NCBI RefSeq assembly: GCF_006715165.1
Contig: NZ_VFMS01000001.1
Span: 3,658,001-3,722,000, forward strand
DNA: 64,000 nucleotides
From: Arthrobacter sp. SLBN-122
Lineage (GTDB): Bacteria > Actinomycetota > Actinomycetes > Actinomycetales > Micrococcaceae
Direction of reading: 5' to 3'
Below are positions 1 to 8,723 of this stretch, one piece after another. How positions within the stretch are numbered: position 1 is the first letter of the stretch; each line of letters opens with the position of its first letter. The position numbers and the translations under genes were made by a program. The notes under the pieces were generated by a model that saw nothing but the letters and a program-made list of their open reading frames with translations, did not search any database and was not told the origin of the DNA.

Positions 1-1
1 G

Positions 2-229
2 GCCCAGATCACGCTCATGAGCGACGGCGCCAGTGTCTACGAGTGCACGTCCGCCGACGAAGTCATTGACCTCGTCCAGGGCGGCCAGGGCGTCTTCGGC
101 ATTGCCGTGGGACGGGTATGGCGCGAAGTGGAAGGCAGCCTTGCTTCCCTCCCCAGCGAGCATGCCGCAGAACAGTCCTTTCCGGACGACGAATTGAGCA
201 AGCGGCGGGCCGCGCGGAAGATCAGCTGA
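2..229 (+). CDS. 3' end of an unidentified protein (partial)
   Basis: The reading frame is open from the window edge to a TGA at 227-229, so this is the C-terminal ~75 residues of a gene that starts outside the window. An internal ATG at 17 is not needed as a start. The visible part has a mixed hydrophobic stretch (VIDLVQGGQGVFGIAVG) followed by a charged basic tail ending RRAARKIS. I do not recognise the family. It is convergent with the ParA gene and separated from it by a strong hairpin. Confidence 0.5.
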   Translation, partial: AQITLMSDGASVYECTSADEVIDLVQGGQGVFGIAVGRVWREVEGSLASLPSEHAAEQSFPDDELSKRRAARKIS

Positions 230-249
230 GCCGCACAGATACCTTAAAC

Positions 250-286
250 AACAGGTCCGCCCTCCAGCCGGAGGGCGGACCTGTTT
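250..286. terminator. Bidirectional hairpin terminator
   Basis: A 16-bp perfect stem (arms 250-265 and 270-285, loop AGCC) lies between the stop of the partial plus-strand gene and the stop of the minus-strand parA gene. It is followed by TTTGTT on the plus strand and TTTAAGG on the minus strand, as expected of a terminator serving convergent genes. Confidence 0.8.
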
Positions 287-298
287 GTTCTGCGCGTG

Positions 299-1117
299 TC
301 AGCGGGTGCGGCTGCGCAGGCCCTTGCCGGCTGCCATGAGATTGGACAGCAGTTCGTCGAACAGTCCGGCCGCGGACTTCGCCGAATCCCCGGGCCAGTG
401 GTGGACGGGGTGGGCGGCGCCCTGGATCTGCTGCCAGTTGGCCTGTTCGGGAATGCGCGGGCTCAGCAGGAGTTCGCCGAACATGGATTCCATCTCTGCC
501 AGGCGGTAGGTGTGCTCGGAGGAGCCGCTGCGGACGCGGTTGGCCACGATGCCTGCCGGTGACAGATTGGGTGCGAACTCCTGCTTGAACAGCTGGATGG
601 CGCGCATGGTGCGTTCCGTGCCGGCAACTGAGAACAGGCCGGGCTCTGCGACAAGGGCAACCTTGTCGCTGGAAGCCCACGCCATGCGCGTCAGGCCGTT
701 TAGCGACGGCGGGCAATCAATGAGGACCAGCTGGTATCCGTCGGCGCCGGCGAGCACGGCGGAAAGCCGGCGGAGGTCGCGGCGGCCAAGGTCCGGCCGG
801 TCATAGATACCGGTGTAGGCAGATCCGACGGCGACATCCAGCACGGCTGGCCCGGCACCGTTTGATGGGGCGCGGTCAGCCCAGCTGCTGCGCACCACAT
901 TCTCGGCCAGTTTCGCCCTGCGCGGGCTCTTCAGCATCCTGCCGATATCCAGGTGGTCGCCTGGCTGTACGCCGAGGGCCGTGGTGGCGTCGGCGTGCGG
1001 ATCCAGGTCCACCACCAGCGTGGGTACTCCGGCGGCCAGCGCCGCAGACGCCAATCCTGTGGTGACGGAAGTCTTGCCGACTCCACCCTTAAGGCTGCTG
1101 ATGCTGACTACTTGCAC
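299..1117 (-). CDS. ParA/MinD-family ATPase (orphan)
   Basis: Predicted ATPase of the ParA/Soj superfamily, which forms ATP-dependent dimers on DNA or membrane to position cargo. The start MQVVSISSLKGGVGKT carries the deviant Walker A at residues 10-16, followed by VDLDPHAD and the Walker B-like VLIDCPPS. I chose GTG at 1117 because it gives the canonical ParA N-terminus. An in-frame TTG at 1129 lies directly against a TAGGTT -10-like hexamer (1130-1135) and would probably not be transcribed. No parB or parS-like partner lies beside it, so it may position something other than the chromosome origin. It is divergent from pyc. Confidence 0.85.
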   Translation of the reverse strand: MQVVSISSLKGGVGKTSVTTGLASAALAAGVPTLVVDLDPHADATTALGVQPGDHLDIGRMLKSPRRAKLAENVVRSSWADRAPSNGAGPAVLDVAVGSAYTGIYDRPDLGRRDLRRLSAVLAGADGYQLVLIDCPPSLNGLTRMAWASSDKVALVAEPGLFSVAGTERTMRAIQLFKQEFAPNLSPAGIVANRVRSGSSEHTYRLAEMESMFGELLLSPRIPEQANWQQIQGAAHPVHHWPGDSAKSAAGLFDELLSNLMAAGKGLRSRTR

Positions 1118-1419
1118 TTGAGAGACCAAAACCTAACGCCGGATGCCGTGTTGGGAGTAATGTTTGCCTCGGCAGAGCCGAAGCCGGACGGTCCTGCCGC
1201 CCTACTCATCATATGTTGATGCGTCGGCGAATCCTGCTTTACCGGGCGTCGGCATGGCACCGACTGTGCTGCCGGGGCGGTTTCCGCCAGCCAGGCTGAA
1301 AGCGATCGGGACATGACGGGAAAATCTGTGACTGTTGCCACAATGATTTGTGTTTGTCCTTGTAGGTCCTAGACACTGTGACCACTCATCAGTCCACCCC
1401 GCAATGATGCAGGAGAAGC
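1118..1419. promoter_or_regulatory. Divergent parA/pyc intergenic region
   Basis: This 302-bp stretch holds no supportable gene. On the minus strand TAGGTT at 1130-1135 is a possible parA -10 giving a leader of only a few bases. On the plus strand AGGAGA at 1411-1416 is a good ribosome binding site for pyc. A TAGACA hexamer at 1370-1375 could be a pyc -10, but no convincing -35 stands at the proper spacing. No recognisable riboswitch or operator was seen. Confidence 0.4.
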
Positions 1420-4400
1420 ATGTTTTCCAAAATTCTGGTGGCCAACCGCGGTGAAATCGCGATCAGGGCCTTCCGCGCCGGCTACGAGCTTGGCGCCAAG
1501 ACCGTTGCCGTTTTTCCCCAAGAGGACCGAAACTCGATCCACCGCCAGAAAGCGGACGAGGCGTACCTGATTGGCGAGGAAGGCCACCCCGTCCGGGCCT
1601 ACCTCGACGTGGCGGAGGTGGTGCGGGTAGCCAAGGAATCCGGAGCGGACGCTATCTACCCGGGCTACGGTTTCCTCTCGGAAAACCCCGAACTGGCCCG
1701 GGCAGCAAAGGAAGCCGGAATCACCTTCGTGGGTCCGCCCGCCGAGGTGCTGGAGCTTGCAGGCAACAAGGTCGCCGCCCTGAAAGCGGCCCGCGAAGCG
1801 GGTGTGCCGGTCCTGAAGTCCAGCGAGCCGTCCAAGGACCTGGACGAGCTCCTGGCTGCCGCCGATGAGATCGGATTCCCCATCTTCGCCAAGGCTGTGG
1901 CAGGCGGCGGCGGCCGCGGCATGCGCCGGGTGGATACCCGCGAAGCCCTCCCCGAAGCCCTCAAGTCAGCCATGCGTGAAGCCGATGCGGCGTTCGGTGA
2001 CCCCACCATGTTCCTGGAGCAGGCGGTCCTGCGCCCGCGGCACATCGAAGTGCAGATCCTCGCGGACGCCGAGGGCAACGTCATGCACCTTTTTGAGCGT
2101 GACTGTTCCATCCAGCGGCGGCACCAGAAAGTCATCGAGATCGCTCCGGCCCCCAACCTGGACGAGGGCATCCGCCAGGCCCTTTACCGCGATGCAGTGA
2201 AGTTCGCCAAAGCGCTCAACTACGTCAACGCCGGCACCGTCGAGTTCCTGGTGGACACTGAGGGCGAGCGGGCAGGCCAGCACGTGTTCATCGAAATGAA
2301 CCCGCGCATCCAGGTGGAGCACACGGTCACCGAGGAAGTCACGGACGTGGACCTGGTCCAGGCCCAGATGCGGATCGCCTCCGGCGAGACCCTCGCCGAC
2401 CTTGGCCTCTCCCAGGACTCCGTCAAGCTGCGCGGCGCAGCCCTGCAGAGCCGCATCACCACGGAAGATCCAGCCAACGGTTTCCGGCCCGACGTCGGCA
2501 AGATCACCGGCTACCGCTCGGCAGGCGGGGCGGGTGTGCGGCTGGACGGCGGCACAGTCTACTCCGGCGCCGAAATCAGCCCGCACTTCGACTCCATGCT
2601 GGTCAAGCTCACCTGCCGCGGCAGGGACTACCCGGCCGCCGTGGCCCGTGCCCGCCGCGCCCTGGCCGAATTCCGCATCCGCGGCGTCTCCACGAACATC
2701 CCCTTCCTCCAGGCCGTCCTGGATGATCCGGACTTCATCGCCGGGGACGTGGCCACCAACTTCATTGACCAGCGCCCTGAACTGCTCAAGGCCCGCGTCT
2801 CGGCCGACCGCGGCACCAAGCTCCTCACCTGGCTGGCCGACGTCACCGTCAACAAGCCCAACGGTGAACTGACAGTGCACTCCAACCCCGCCCACAAGCT
2901 GCCCGACGTCAAAGGCAAGCAGCCGGCACCAGGATCACGCCAGAAACTCCTTGAGCTCGGCCCGGAAGGCTTCGCCAGGGCGCTGCGTGAACAGACCGCC
3001 GTCGCCGTCACCGACACCACCTTCCGTGATGCGCACCAGTCCCTGCTGGCCACCCGTGTCCGCACGCGGGACCTGGTTGCCGCAGGACCGGCCGTCACGG
3101 CCCTGCTTCCGCAGCTGCTGTCCGTGGAGGCCTGGGGCGGGGCAACCTATGACGTGGCCCTGCGCTTCCTGGGGGAGGACCCCTGGGACCGGCTTGCCGC
3201 CCTTCGCGCGGCCATGCCCAACGTCTGCATCCAGATGCTGCTGCGCGGCCGGAACACCGTTGGCTACACGCCGTACCCTGAAGAGGTCACCGAGGCGTTC
3301 GTCAACGAGGCCGCAGCCACTGGCATCGACATCTTCCGTATCTTCGACGCCCTGAACGACGTGAGCCAGATGGCACCGGCCATCCGCGCCGTCCGGGCCA
3401 CCGGCACCGCCGTCGCCGAGGTGGCGCTCTGCTACACCGGGGACATGCTGGACCCGGAGGAGAAGCTCTACACCCTGGACTACTACCTGGGGCTGGCGCA
3501 GAAGATCGTCGACGCCGGCGCCCATATCCTGGCCATCAAGGACATGGCCGGCCTGCTGCGGCCTGCAGCTGCCGCCAAACTGGTCGCAGCCCTCCGCGAA
3601 AGGTTCGACTTGCCGGTCCACCTGCACACCCACGACACTGCGGGCGGACAGCTCGCCACGCTTCTGGCAGCCGTCGACGCTGGTGTGGATGCCGTCGATG
3701 TTGCCTCGGCGTCCCTGGCCGGAACCACAAGCCAGCCCTCGGCGTCGGCCCTTGTGGCCTCCCTGGCCCACACTCCGCGGGACACCGGCCTCAGCCTGGA
3801 CGCCGTCAGCTCCCTCGAACCGTACTGGGAGGCCGTACGCCGCGTCTACGCACCCTTCGAGTCCGGCCTGCCCGGCCCCACAGGCCGCGTGTACAAGCAC
3901 GAGATCCCGGGTGGACAGCTGTCCAACCTGCGCCAGCAGGCCATGGCCCTGGGCCTGGGGGAGCGCTTCGAAGCCATCGAGGACATGTATACCGCAGCCG
4001 ACCGCATCCTGGGCCACCTGGTCAAGGTGACGCCGTCCTCCAAGGTAGTGGGCGACCTCGCCCTGCACCTGGTGGGTCTCAACGCCGATCCCGCAGATTT
4101 TGAGGCGAACCCGCAGAACTACGACATCCCGGACTCCGTGATCGGGTTCCTGTCCGGCGAACTCGGTGATCCTCCGGGAGGCTGGCCGGAGCCCTTCCGC
4201 ACCAAGGCCCTCCAGGGCCGGAGCGTGAAGGTCCGCGACGTGGAACTCAGCGCCGAGGACAGCGCCGCGCTGAAGTCCGATTCGAAGACCCGCCAGCACA
4301 CGCTGAACCGGCTGCTCTTCGACGGGCCCACCAAGGACTACCTGAAGAGCGTGGAGACGTACGGGAACATCTCCGTGCTGGATACCCGTGATTACCTCTA

Positions 4401-4818
4401 CGGCCTGCAGCGCGGCCAGGAGCACGAGATCCAGCTGGAGAAGGGCGTGCGCCTGATCGCGTCCCTGGAGGCCGTCTCCGAGCCGGACGAGAAAGGCATG
4501 CGCACCGTCATGTGCACCCTCAACGGCCAGTCCCGGCCGGTCATGGTGCGCGACCGTTCCGTCGTGAGCAACGTCAAGGCCGCCGAGAAGGCCGATCCCG
4601 CCCAGCCCGGCCACGTGGCCGCGCCGTTCGCGGGCGCCGTCACCGTCACGGTCAAGCCCGGTGATGAGGTGAAGGCCGGCGACACGGTGGCAACCATCGA
4701 GGCAATGAAGATGGAAGCATCGATTACGACGCCGGTAGGCGGCAAGGTTTCCCGCCTCGCCATCTCTTCTGTGGAGCAGGTCCAGGGCGGAGACCTGCTG
4801 CTGGTCATCGAACAGTAA
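1420..4818 (+). CDS. pyc: Pyruvate carboxylase
   Basis: Full-length 1132-residue biotin enzyme converting pyruvate, bicarbonate and ATP to oxaloacetate, the anaplerotic entry to the TCA cycle. Domains in order: biotin carboxylase with ATP-grasp (~1-450, glycine-rich AGGGGRGMRR near 162-171), carboxyltransferase of the HMGL type starting near residue 530 (VTDTTFRDAHQSLLATR), a central PC/allosteric region, and the C-terminal biotinyl domain with EAMKM; the biotinylated lysine is K1097. Length matches single-chain pyruvate carboxylases. The ATG at 1420 has AGGAGA four bases upstream and begins MFSKILVANRGEIAIR, typical of biotin carboxylases. The gene ends in a strong terminator and appears monocistronic. 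Confidence 0.97.
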   Translation: MFSKILVANRGEIAIRAFRAGYELGAKTVAVFPQEDRNSIHRQKADEAYLIGEEGHPVRAYLDVAEVVRVAKESGADAIYPGYGFLSENPELARAAKEAGITFVGPPAEVLELAGNKVAALKAAREAGVPVLKSSEPSKDLDELLAAADEIGFPIFAKAVAGGGGRGMRRVDTREALPEALKSAMREADAAFGDPTMFLEQAVLRPRHIEVQILADAEGNVMHLFERDCSIQRRHQKVIEIAPAPNLDEGIRQALYRDAVKFAKALNYVNAGTVEFLVDTEGERAGQHVFIEMNPRIQVEHTVTEEVTDVDLVQAQMRIASGETLADLGLSQDSVKLRGAALQSRITTEDPANGFRPDVGKITGYRSAGGAGVRLDGGTVYSGAEISPHFDSMLVKLTCRGRDYPAAVARARRALAEFRIRGVSTNIPFLQAVLDDPDFIAGDVATNFIDQRPELLKARVSADRGTKLLTWLADVTVNKPNGELTVHSNPAHKLPDVKGKQPAPGSRQKLLELGPEGFARALREQTAVAVTDTTFRDAHQSLLATRVRTRDLVAAGPAVTALLPQLLSVEAWGGATYDVALRFLGEDPWDRLAALRAAMPNVCIQMLLRGRNTVGYTPYPEEVTEAFVNEAAATGIDIFRIFDALNDVSQMAPAIRAVRATGTAVAEVALCYTGDMLDPEEKLYTLDYYLGLAQKIVDAGAHILAIKDMAGLLRPAAAAKLVAALRERFDLPVHLHTHDTAGGQLATLLAAVDAGVDAVDVASASLAGTTSQPSASALVASLAHTPRDTGLSLDAVSSLEPYWEAVRRVYAPFESGLPGPTGRVYKHEIPGGQLSNLRQQAMALGLGERFEAIEDMYTAADRILGHLVKVTPSSKVVGDLALHLVGLNADPADFEANPQNYDIPDSVIGFLSGELGDPPGGWPEPFRTKALQGRSVKVRDVELSAEDSAALKSDSKTRQHTLNRLLFDGPTKDYLKSVETYGNISVLDTRDYLYGLQRGQEHEIQLEKGVRLIASLEAVSEPDEKGMRTVMCTLNGQSRPVMVRDRSVVSNVKAAEKADPAQPGHVAAPFAGAVTVTVKPGDEVKAGDTVATIEAMKMEASITTPVGGKVSRLAISSVEQVQGGDLLLVIEQ

Positions 4819-4842
4819 GCCAAGGCAGCACGCCAGCGACAC

Positions 4843-4884
4843 GAAGAGGGCCGCTCCCCAAAACATGGGGAGCGGCCCTTCTTC
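4843..4884 (+). terminator. Terminator of pyc
   Basis: A 12-13 bp GC-rich stem (GGGCCGCTCCCC with GGGGAGCGGCCC, loop AAAACAT) begins about 25 bases after the pyc stop codon and runs into CTTCTTCC. Confidence 0.75.
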
Positions 4885-4966
4885 CGTTCCACGAAACCAA
4901 GGTCGAGTGACTGGCCGGCCTGGTTTGGAAGCCCGGCACAGGCGGGCCGCGGTCCGGCAGCGTGCG

Positions 4967-4987
4967 TAAAAGGGGCCCCGGGCCCCT
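4967..4987 (-). terminator. Putative terminator of the acyl-CoA synthetase gene
   Basis: On the minus strand, AGGGGCC-CGG-GGCCCCT (4971-4987) is followed by TTTT (4970-4967), downstream of the fadD-like stop at 5062. A second small hairpin (GCCGC-GAA-GCGGC, 4992-5004) lies between it and the gene. Confidence 0.5.
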
Positions 4988-5061
4988 GCTCGCCGCGAAG
5001 CGGCTTTAGCAGGGCGCGGGGAATAGCACGCAGAGGATCAGGGTCCGCCGGACCCGGGGAT

Positions 5062-6870
5062 TCAGGAACGCGGGGCCGAGTACATTTCCTCGATGACGGT
5101 TTCAAAGTCCTTCATTACCTGGGCCCTTTTTACTTTCATTGAAGGGGTCAGGTGCCCGGAGGCCTCGGTGAAGTCTGCCGGGACGATGCGGAAGGACTTG
5201 ATGGCCTCGGCCTGGGAAACCGACGTGTTTGCCGCCGTGATCAGGTCCTGCACCGCTGCCTTTACCACCAGATTCCCGGCAGCCTGCTCCAGGGTGGTGC
5301 CGGCTGGAAGTCCGTGGCGCTGGAGCCAGCCCGGGAGGGCTTCCTGGTCGAGGGTCACCAGGGCCCCGATGAAGGGCCTGTTGTCGCCCACCACCAGGAC
5401 CTGCGACACGAGTGCGTCGGCACGGATCTGGTCTTCCAGCAACGCGGGGATGACGTTCTTGCCGCCGGCGGTGACGATGATTTCCTTCTTGCGGCCGGTG
5501 ATCCAGACAAAGCCATCGTCGTCCACCCTGCCGATGTCACCGGTGTGGAACCAGCCATCGGTGAACGCCTCAGCCGTGAGGTCTTCCCGCCGGTAGTAGC
5601 CCCGCATGACGCAGACTCCCTTGGCGAGGATCTCGCCGTCGTCGGCAATCTTCACGGCGTTCCCCGGCAGGGGCTTGCCCACTGAGCCGATCTTGATCCT
5701 TGACGGGGTGTTGACCGTGATGGGTGCCGTGGTTTCGGTGAGGCCGTACCCCTCCAGCACCTGCAGTCCGATGCCCTGGAAGAAGTGTCCCAGCCGCTCG
5801 CCGAGGGGGCCGCCGCCGGACACAGCGTGGGCAACGTGCCCGCCCATGGCGGCGCGCAGCTTGCCGTACACCAGTTTGTCGAAGAGGGCGTGCCGGAGCT
5901 TCAGTCCCAACCCCACCCGTCCATCCTGGCGGGCTTTGGAAAACGCGATGGCAGTTTCGGTGGCGCGGTGGAAAATGGCGCCCTTGCCCCCGTCCTCTGC
6001 CTTGGTCAACGCTGAGTTGTAGACCTTTTCGAAGACCCTGGGCACCGCCAGGATGAAGGTCGGCTCGTAGCTTTGCAGGTCTGCCAGGAGGTTCTTGATG
6101 TCGGGGGTGTGGGCCACGGTGGTTCCGGCGGCCATGGCCAGCACCGAGATAAAGCGGGCAAACACGTGCGCCAACGGGAGGAACATGATGGTCTTGGCGT
6201 TCTCGTGGACAATGTCGCCGATAATGGCCAGTGCGTTGTCCGAGAGTTCAACGAAGTTTCCATGCGTGAGTTCACAGCCCTTGGGACGTCCGGTAGTTCC
6301 GGACGTGTAAATGATTGTGGCAACGTCATGGAGGCCGGCTGCACTTCTGCGTGACTCCAATTCTTCGTCACTGACGTCGCGGCCTGCCTCGCGGAGGCTG
6401 TCCAGGCCGTGGCCCTCGAGCTGCCACACATGCTGCACCGCCGTAAGTCCTTCGGCTGTGACGGCCTGGCGGATGACGTTCTCGTGGTGGGCGGACTCGC
6501 CGAAGGCGGCCACCGCGCCCGAATCGCCCAGGTTCCAGGCGACCTGGGAAGGGGAGGAGGTTTCGTAAATGGGCACCGACACCGCCCCGGCGAACCAGAT
6601 GGAGAAGTCCACGAGAGCCCACTCGTAACGGGTCCGGGACATGATGCCCACGCGGTCACCTGCACCGACTCCGCTGGCGATAAGCCCCTTGGCCAGTGCC
6701 TTCACGTCGGCAAGGAACTCGGTGGCAGGCACATCACGCCACGTGCCTGCGGCGTCCAGCCGCGAAAACAGTGCCGGGTTGCCGGGCTTGGCCGCCTGCC
6801 GCAACACCAGATCGGTGATGTTGGTTTCGGGTGGGACAACAACCAGGGGCGGAACACTGAATTCGCGCAC
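5062..6870 (-). CDS. Long-chain fatty acid-CoA ligase (FadD15-like)
   Basis: AMP-forming acyl-CoA synthetase of 602 residues that activates fatty acids through an acyl-adenylate. The ATP-binding P-loop IIYTSGTTGRPKG lies near residue 190; further ANL signatures are EGYGLTET, the hinge region WFHTGDIG and the C-terminal ITGRKKEIIVTAGGKN, whose second domain swings for thioesterification. The GTG start at 6870 has AAAGGAG six bases upstream. In M. tuberculosis, fadD15 (Rv2187) also sits near an acyltransferase and aroG, so this looks like conserved actinobacterial context. The exact chain-length preference cannot be read from sequence. Confidence 0.9.
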   Translation of the reverse strand: MREFSVPPLVVVPPETNITDLVLRQAAKPGNPALFSRLDAAGTWRDVPATEFLADVKALAKGLIASGVGAGDRVGIMSRTRYEWALVDFSIWFAGAVSVPIYETSSPSQVAWNLGDSGAVAAFGESAHHENVIRQAVTAEGLTAVQHVWQLEGHGLDSLREAGRDVSDEELESRRSAAGLHDVATIIYTSGTTGRPKGCELTHGNFVELSDNALAIIGDIVHENAKTIMFLPLAHVFARFISVLAMAAGTTVAHTPDIKNLLADLQSYEPTFILAVPRVFEKVYNSALTKAEDGGKGAIFHRATETAIAFSKARQDGRVGLGLKLRHALFDKLVYGKLRAAMGGHVAHAVSGGGPLGERLGHFFQGIGLQVLEGYGLTETTAPITVNTPSRIKIGSVGKPLPGNAVKIADDGEILAKGVCVMRGYYRREDLTAEAFTDGWFHTGDIGRVDDDGFVWITGRKKEIIVTAGGKNVIPALLEDQIRADALVSQVLVVGDNRPFIGALVTLDQEALPGWLQRHGLPAGTTLEQAAGNLVVKAAVQDLITAANTSVSQAEAIKSFRIVPADFTEASGHLTPSMKVKRAQVMKDFETVIEEMYSAPRS

Positions 6871-7007
6871 TATAGCTCCTTTGATATCTGAAGTCCCGCG
6901 CAGGGGTTTGCCTAAAGACTAGTACCCCTGCCGGAACTGTGCAGTACACAAACCTACTGGCGAGTAACTTAGTCGTCAATGGGAGCGGCATGCGGGACGT
7001 ATATGTC

Positions 7008-7034
7008 AAGACAATCCTTCCGCCCGCCTAGAAT
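7008..7034 (+). promoter_or_regulatory. Promoter of glucokinase, leaderless type
   Basis: TAGAAT (7029-7034) is a near-consensus -10 hexamer with AAGACA (7008-7013) 15 bp upstream as a weak -35. Eight bases separate the -10 from the ATG at 7043 and there is no Shine-Dalgarno, so transcription probably begins at or next to the A of the start codon. Confidence 0.6.
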
Positions 7035-7042
7035 GGTGCACT

Positions 7043-8131
7043 ATGTACGGACCCTTGTCCGGCGATCAGGCCGGCCCCCTCAAAAGACCAGCGCCGTGGC
7101 GCCGCCGTCCCGCTTCGTACCGTGCCGGGCAGCTGCACGGCGGCGTCGGCGGACACCTTCGCCTTGGCCGCAAGGGACTTGCCATCGGGATCGACATCGG
7201 GGGAACGAAGGTGGCCGCCGGCGTGGTGGACGCCGAAGGCAGGATCCTCAATGAGGCACGGCGTTCCACCCCGGGAACGGATCCACGGGCAGTGGAGCAG
7301 GTCATCGTGGAACTGGTGGAGGAGCTGGGCCGGGGGCACCGCATCTGGTCAGTGGGCATCGGTGCTGCGGGGTGGATGGACCTGGCCGGTGGAACCGTGC
7401 TTTTCAGCCCGCACCTTGCCTGGCGCAATGAACCGCTGCGCGAGAACCTCCAGCGGCTCCTGCGCCGTCCGGTGCTGCTGACCAACGACGCCGATGCTGC
7501 GGCCTGGGCCGAGTGGCGCTTCGGCGCGGGGCAGGGGGAGGACCGGCTGGTTTGCATCACGCTGGGCACCGGCATCGGGGGTGCCATGGTGATGGACGGC
7601 AGGGTGGAACGTGGCCGGTTCGGCGTGGCAGGGGAGTTCGGCCACCAGATCATCGTGCCCGGCGGCCACCGGTGCGAGTGCGGCAACCGCGGATGCTGGG
7701 AACAGTACGCGTCCGGCAACGCCCTGGGCCGGGAAGCCAGGCTCCTCGCCCGGTCCAATTCGCCGATGGCGCAGGACCTGCTGGCAGCCGTGGGCGGACA
7801 TCCCGACGCCATCACCGGAGCGGTCGTCACCGAACTGGCCCTGGCCGGAGATCCCGCGTCACGGGAGCTGATCGAGGAAGTAGGCGAATGGCTGGGCCTG
7901 GGGCTGGCCAACCTGGCGGCCGCGCTGGACCCGGGCCTCTTCGTGATCGGTGGCGGCCTCTGCTCAGCCGGTGACCTGCTGGTGGAGCCGGCCCGCAAAG
8001 CGTTCGCCCGGAACCTGACGGGCCGCGGCTTCCGCCCGGCCGCAGGAATAGAGCTGGCCGCACTTGGCCCCAACGCTGGGCTCATCGGCGCCGCAGATCT
8101 GTCGCGGGTCAGCAGCCGCGTCCGCAATTGA
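7043..8131 (+). CDS. ROK-family glucokinase
   Basis: ATP-dependent sugar kinase of the ROK family, most likely glucokinase, phosphorylating intracellular glucose to glucose 6-phosphate. The phosphate-binding loop DIGGTK is at residues 51-56; the sugar site region GEFGHQ is followed by the ROK zinc motif CECGNRGCWE (C211, C213, C218). There is no DNA-binding domain, so it is an enzyme rather than a ROK repressor. The N-terminus has an unusual extension of about 45 basic, proline- and arginine-rich residues before the first ROK strand. I keep ATG 7043 because TAGAAT lies just upstream of it, fitting a leaderless transcript. It converges with the membrane-protein gene at 8160. Confidence 0.88.
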   Translation: MYGPLSGDQAGPLKRPAPWRRRPASYRAGQLHGGVGGHLRLGRKGLAIGIDIGGTKVAAGVVDAEGRILNEARRSTPGTDPRAVEQVIVELVEELGRGHRIWSVGIGAAGWMDLAGGTVLFSPHLAWRNEPLRENLQRLLRRPVLLTNDADAAAWAEWRFGAGQGEDRLVCITLGTGIGGAMVMDGRVERGRFGVAGEFGHQIIVPGGHRCECGNRGCWEQYASGNALGREARLLARSNSPMAQDLLAAVGGHPDAITGAVVTELALAGDPASRELIEEVGEWLGLGLANLAAALDPGLFVIGGGLCSAGDLLVEPARKAFARNLTGRGFRPAAGIELAALGPNAGLIGAADLSRVSSRVRN

Positions 8132-8180
8132 CGACGGCGGCAGGTCGGCGGGAAGGACGCTAAACCCTTGCGCCGTCGTC
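8130..8180. terminator. Possible hairpin between convergent genes
   Basis: A 10-bp inverted repeat (GACGACGGCG at 8130-8139, CGCCGTCGTC at 8171-8180) brackets the 28-bp gap and both stop codons. The loop is long (31 bases) and there is no U-tract, so termination activity is uncertain. Confidence 0.3.
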
Positions 8181-8723
8181 GTCCCCGTTCTTCTCCTCCG
8201 GCAGTTTCATGATCAGGTACACGGTTCCAAGCACGAACGCGGCAACAAGGCCGACGATGGCCAGCAGGGGCGCAGCGCGCCAGAACATCGCCGACAGCAG
8301 CAGTGCCACCGGTCCGCCCACCGCGCCAAGCCAGGCCAGCATGGTCAGGGGATCGGTGCCGGCCAGGCTGGGCGGCTCCTCCGGCACGAACTCCTCGCCG
8401 CCGTCGTCCACCTCATAGTCCCGCGGTCCCTCCGGGGATTCCTGCGCGGCATCCTGCCCGCCCAATGCCGCCTGGCGCTGCGCCGCGGACAGTTCGGCGG
8501 GCGGTGCCCCCGCCAGGCCCAGGGGGTCGAAATCGCGGAAGGCGGACTGCGCCGGCTTTTCCGGTGCGGCGGGTTCCGTCTCCGCCGGCAACTTTTCCCC
8601 GGGTGCCGGGGAATCGGGGCGAAGGGCCACCGTGTCCGATTCGAGCCGTGCCACCAGGTCCAGCCACACGGCGTCGTCCTGGTTGGCGCCCTGGTCCGGC
8701 TGCTCGGAATCAGGCCTGTTCAC
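8160..8723 (-). CDS. Small two-helix membrane protein, unknown function
   Basis: Protein of 187 residues. The first ~110 residues are acidic, proline/alanine-rich and probably disordered; then come two hydrophobic segments (one around LTMLAWLGAVGGPVALLLSA, one around PLLAIVGLVAAFVLGTVYLI) and a short charged tail. The same frame continues open upstream over the hydrolase gene, but the meaningful start is GTG 8723, preceded by GGGAGG and giving VNRPDSEQ. It overlaps the end of the upstream hydrolase gene by 14 bp and so is probably translationally coupled to it. No domain recognised. Confidence 0.75.
   Translation of the reverse strand: MNRPDSEQPDQGANQDDAVWLDLVARLESDTVALRPDSPAPGEKLPAETEPAAPEKPAQSAFRDFDPLGLAGAPPAELSAAQRQAALGGQDAAQESPEGPRDYEVDDGGEEFVPEEPPSLAGTDPLTMLAWLGAVGGPVALLLSAMFWRAAPLLAIVGLVAAFVLGTVYLIMKLPEEKNGDDDGARV

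Noticed and set aside
2935..4866. Long minus-strand open frame (643 codons) opposite pyc
   Set aside because: Same effect: antisense shadow of the pyruvate carboxylase gene, with low-complexity Gly/Asp/Val composition and no recognisable motif.
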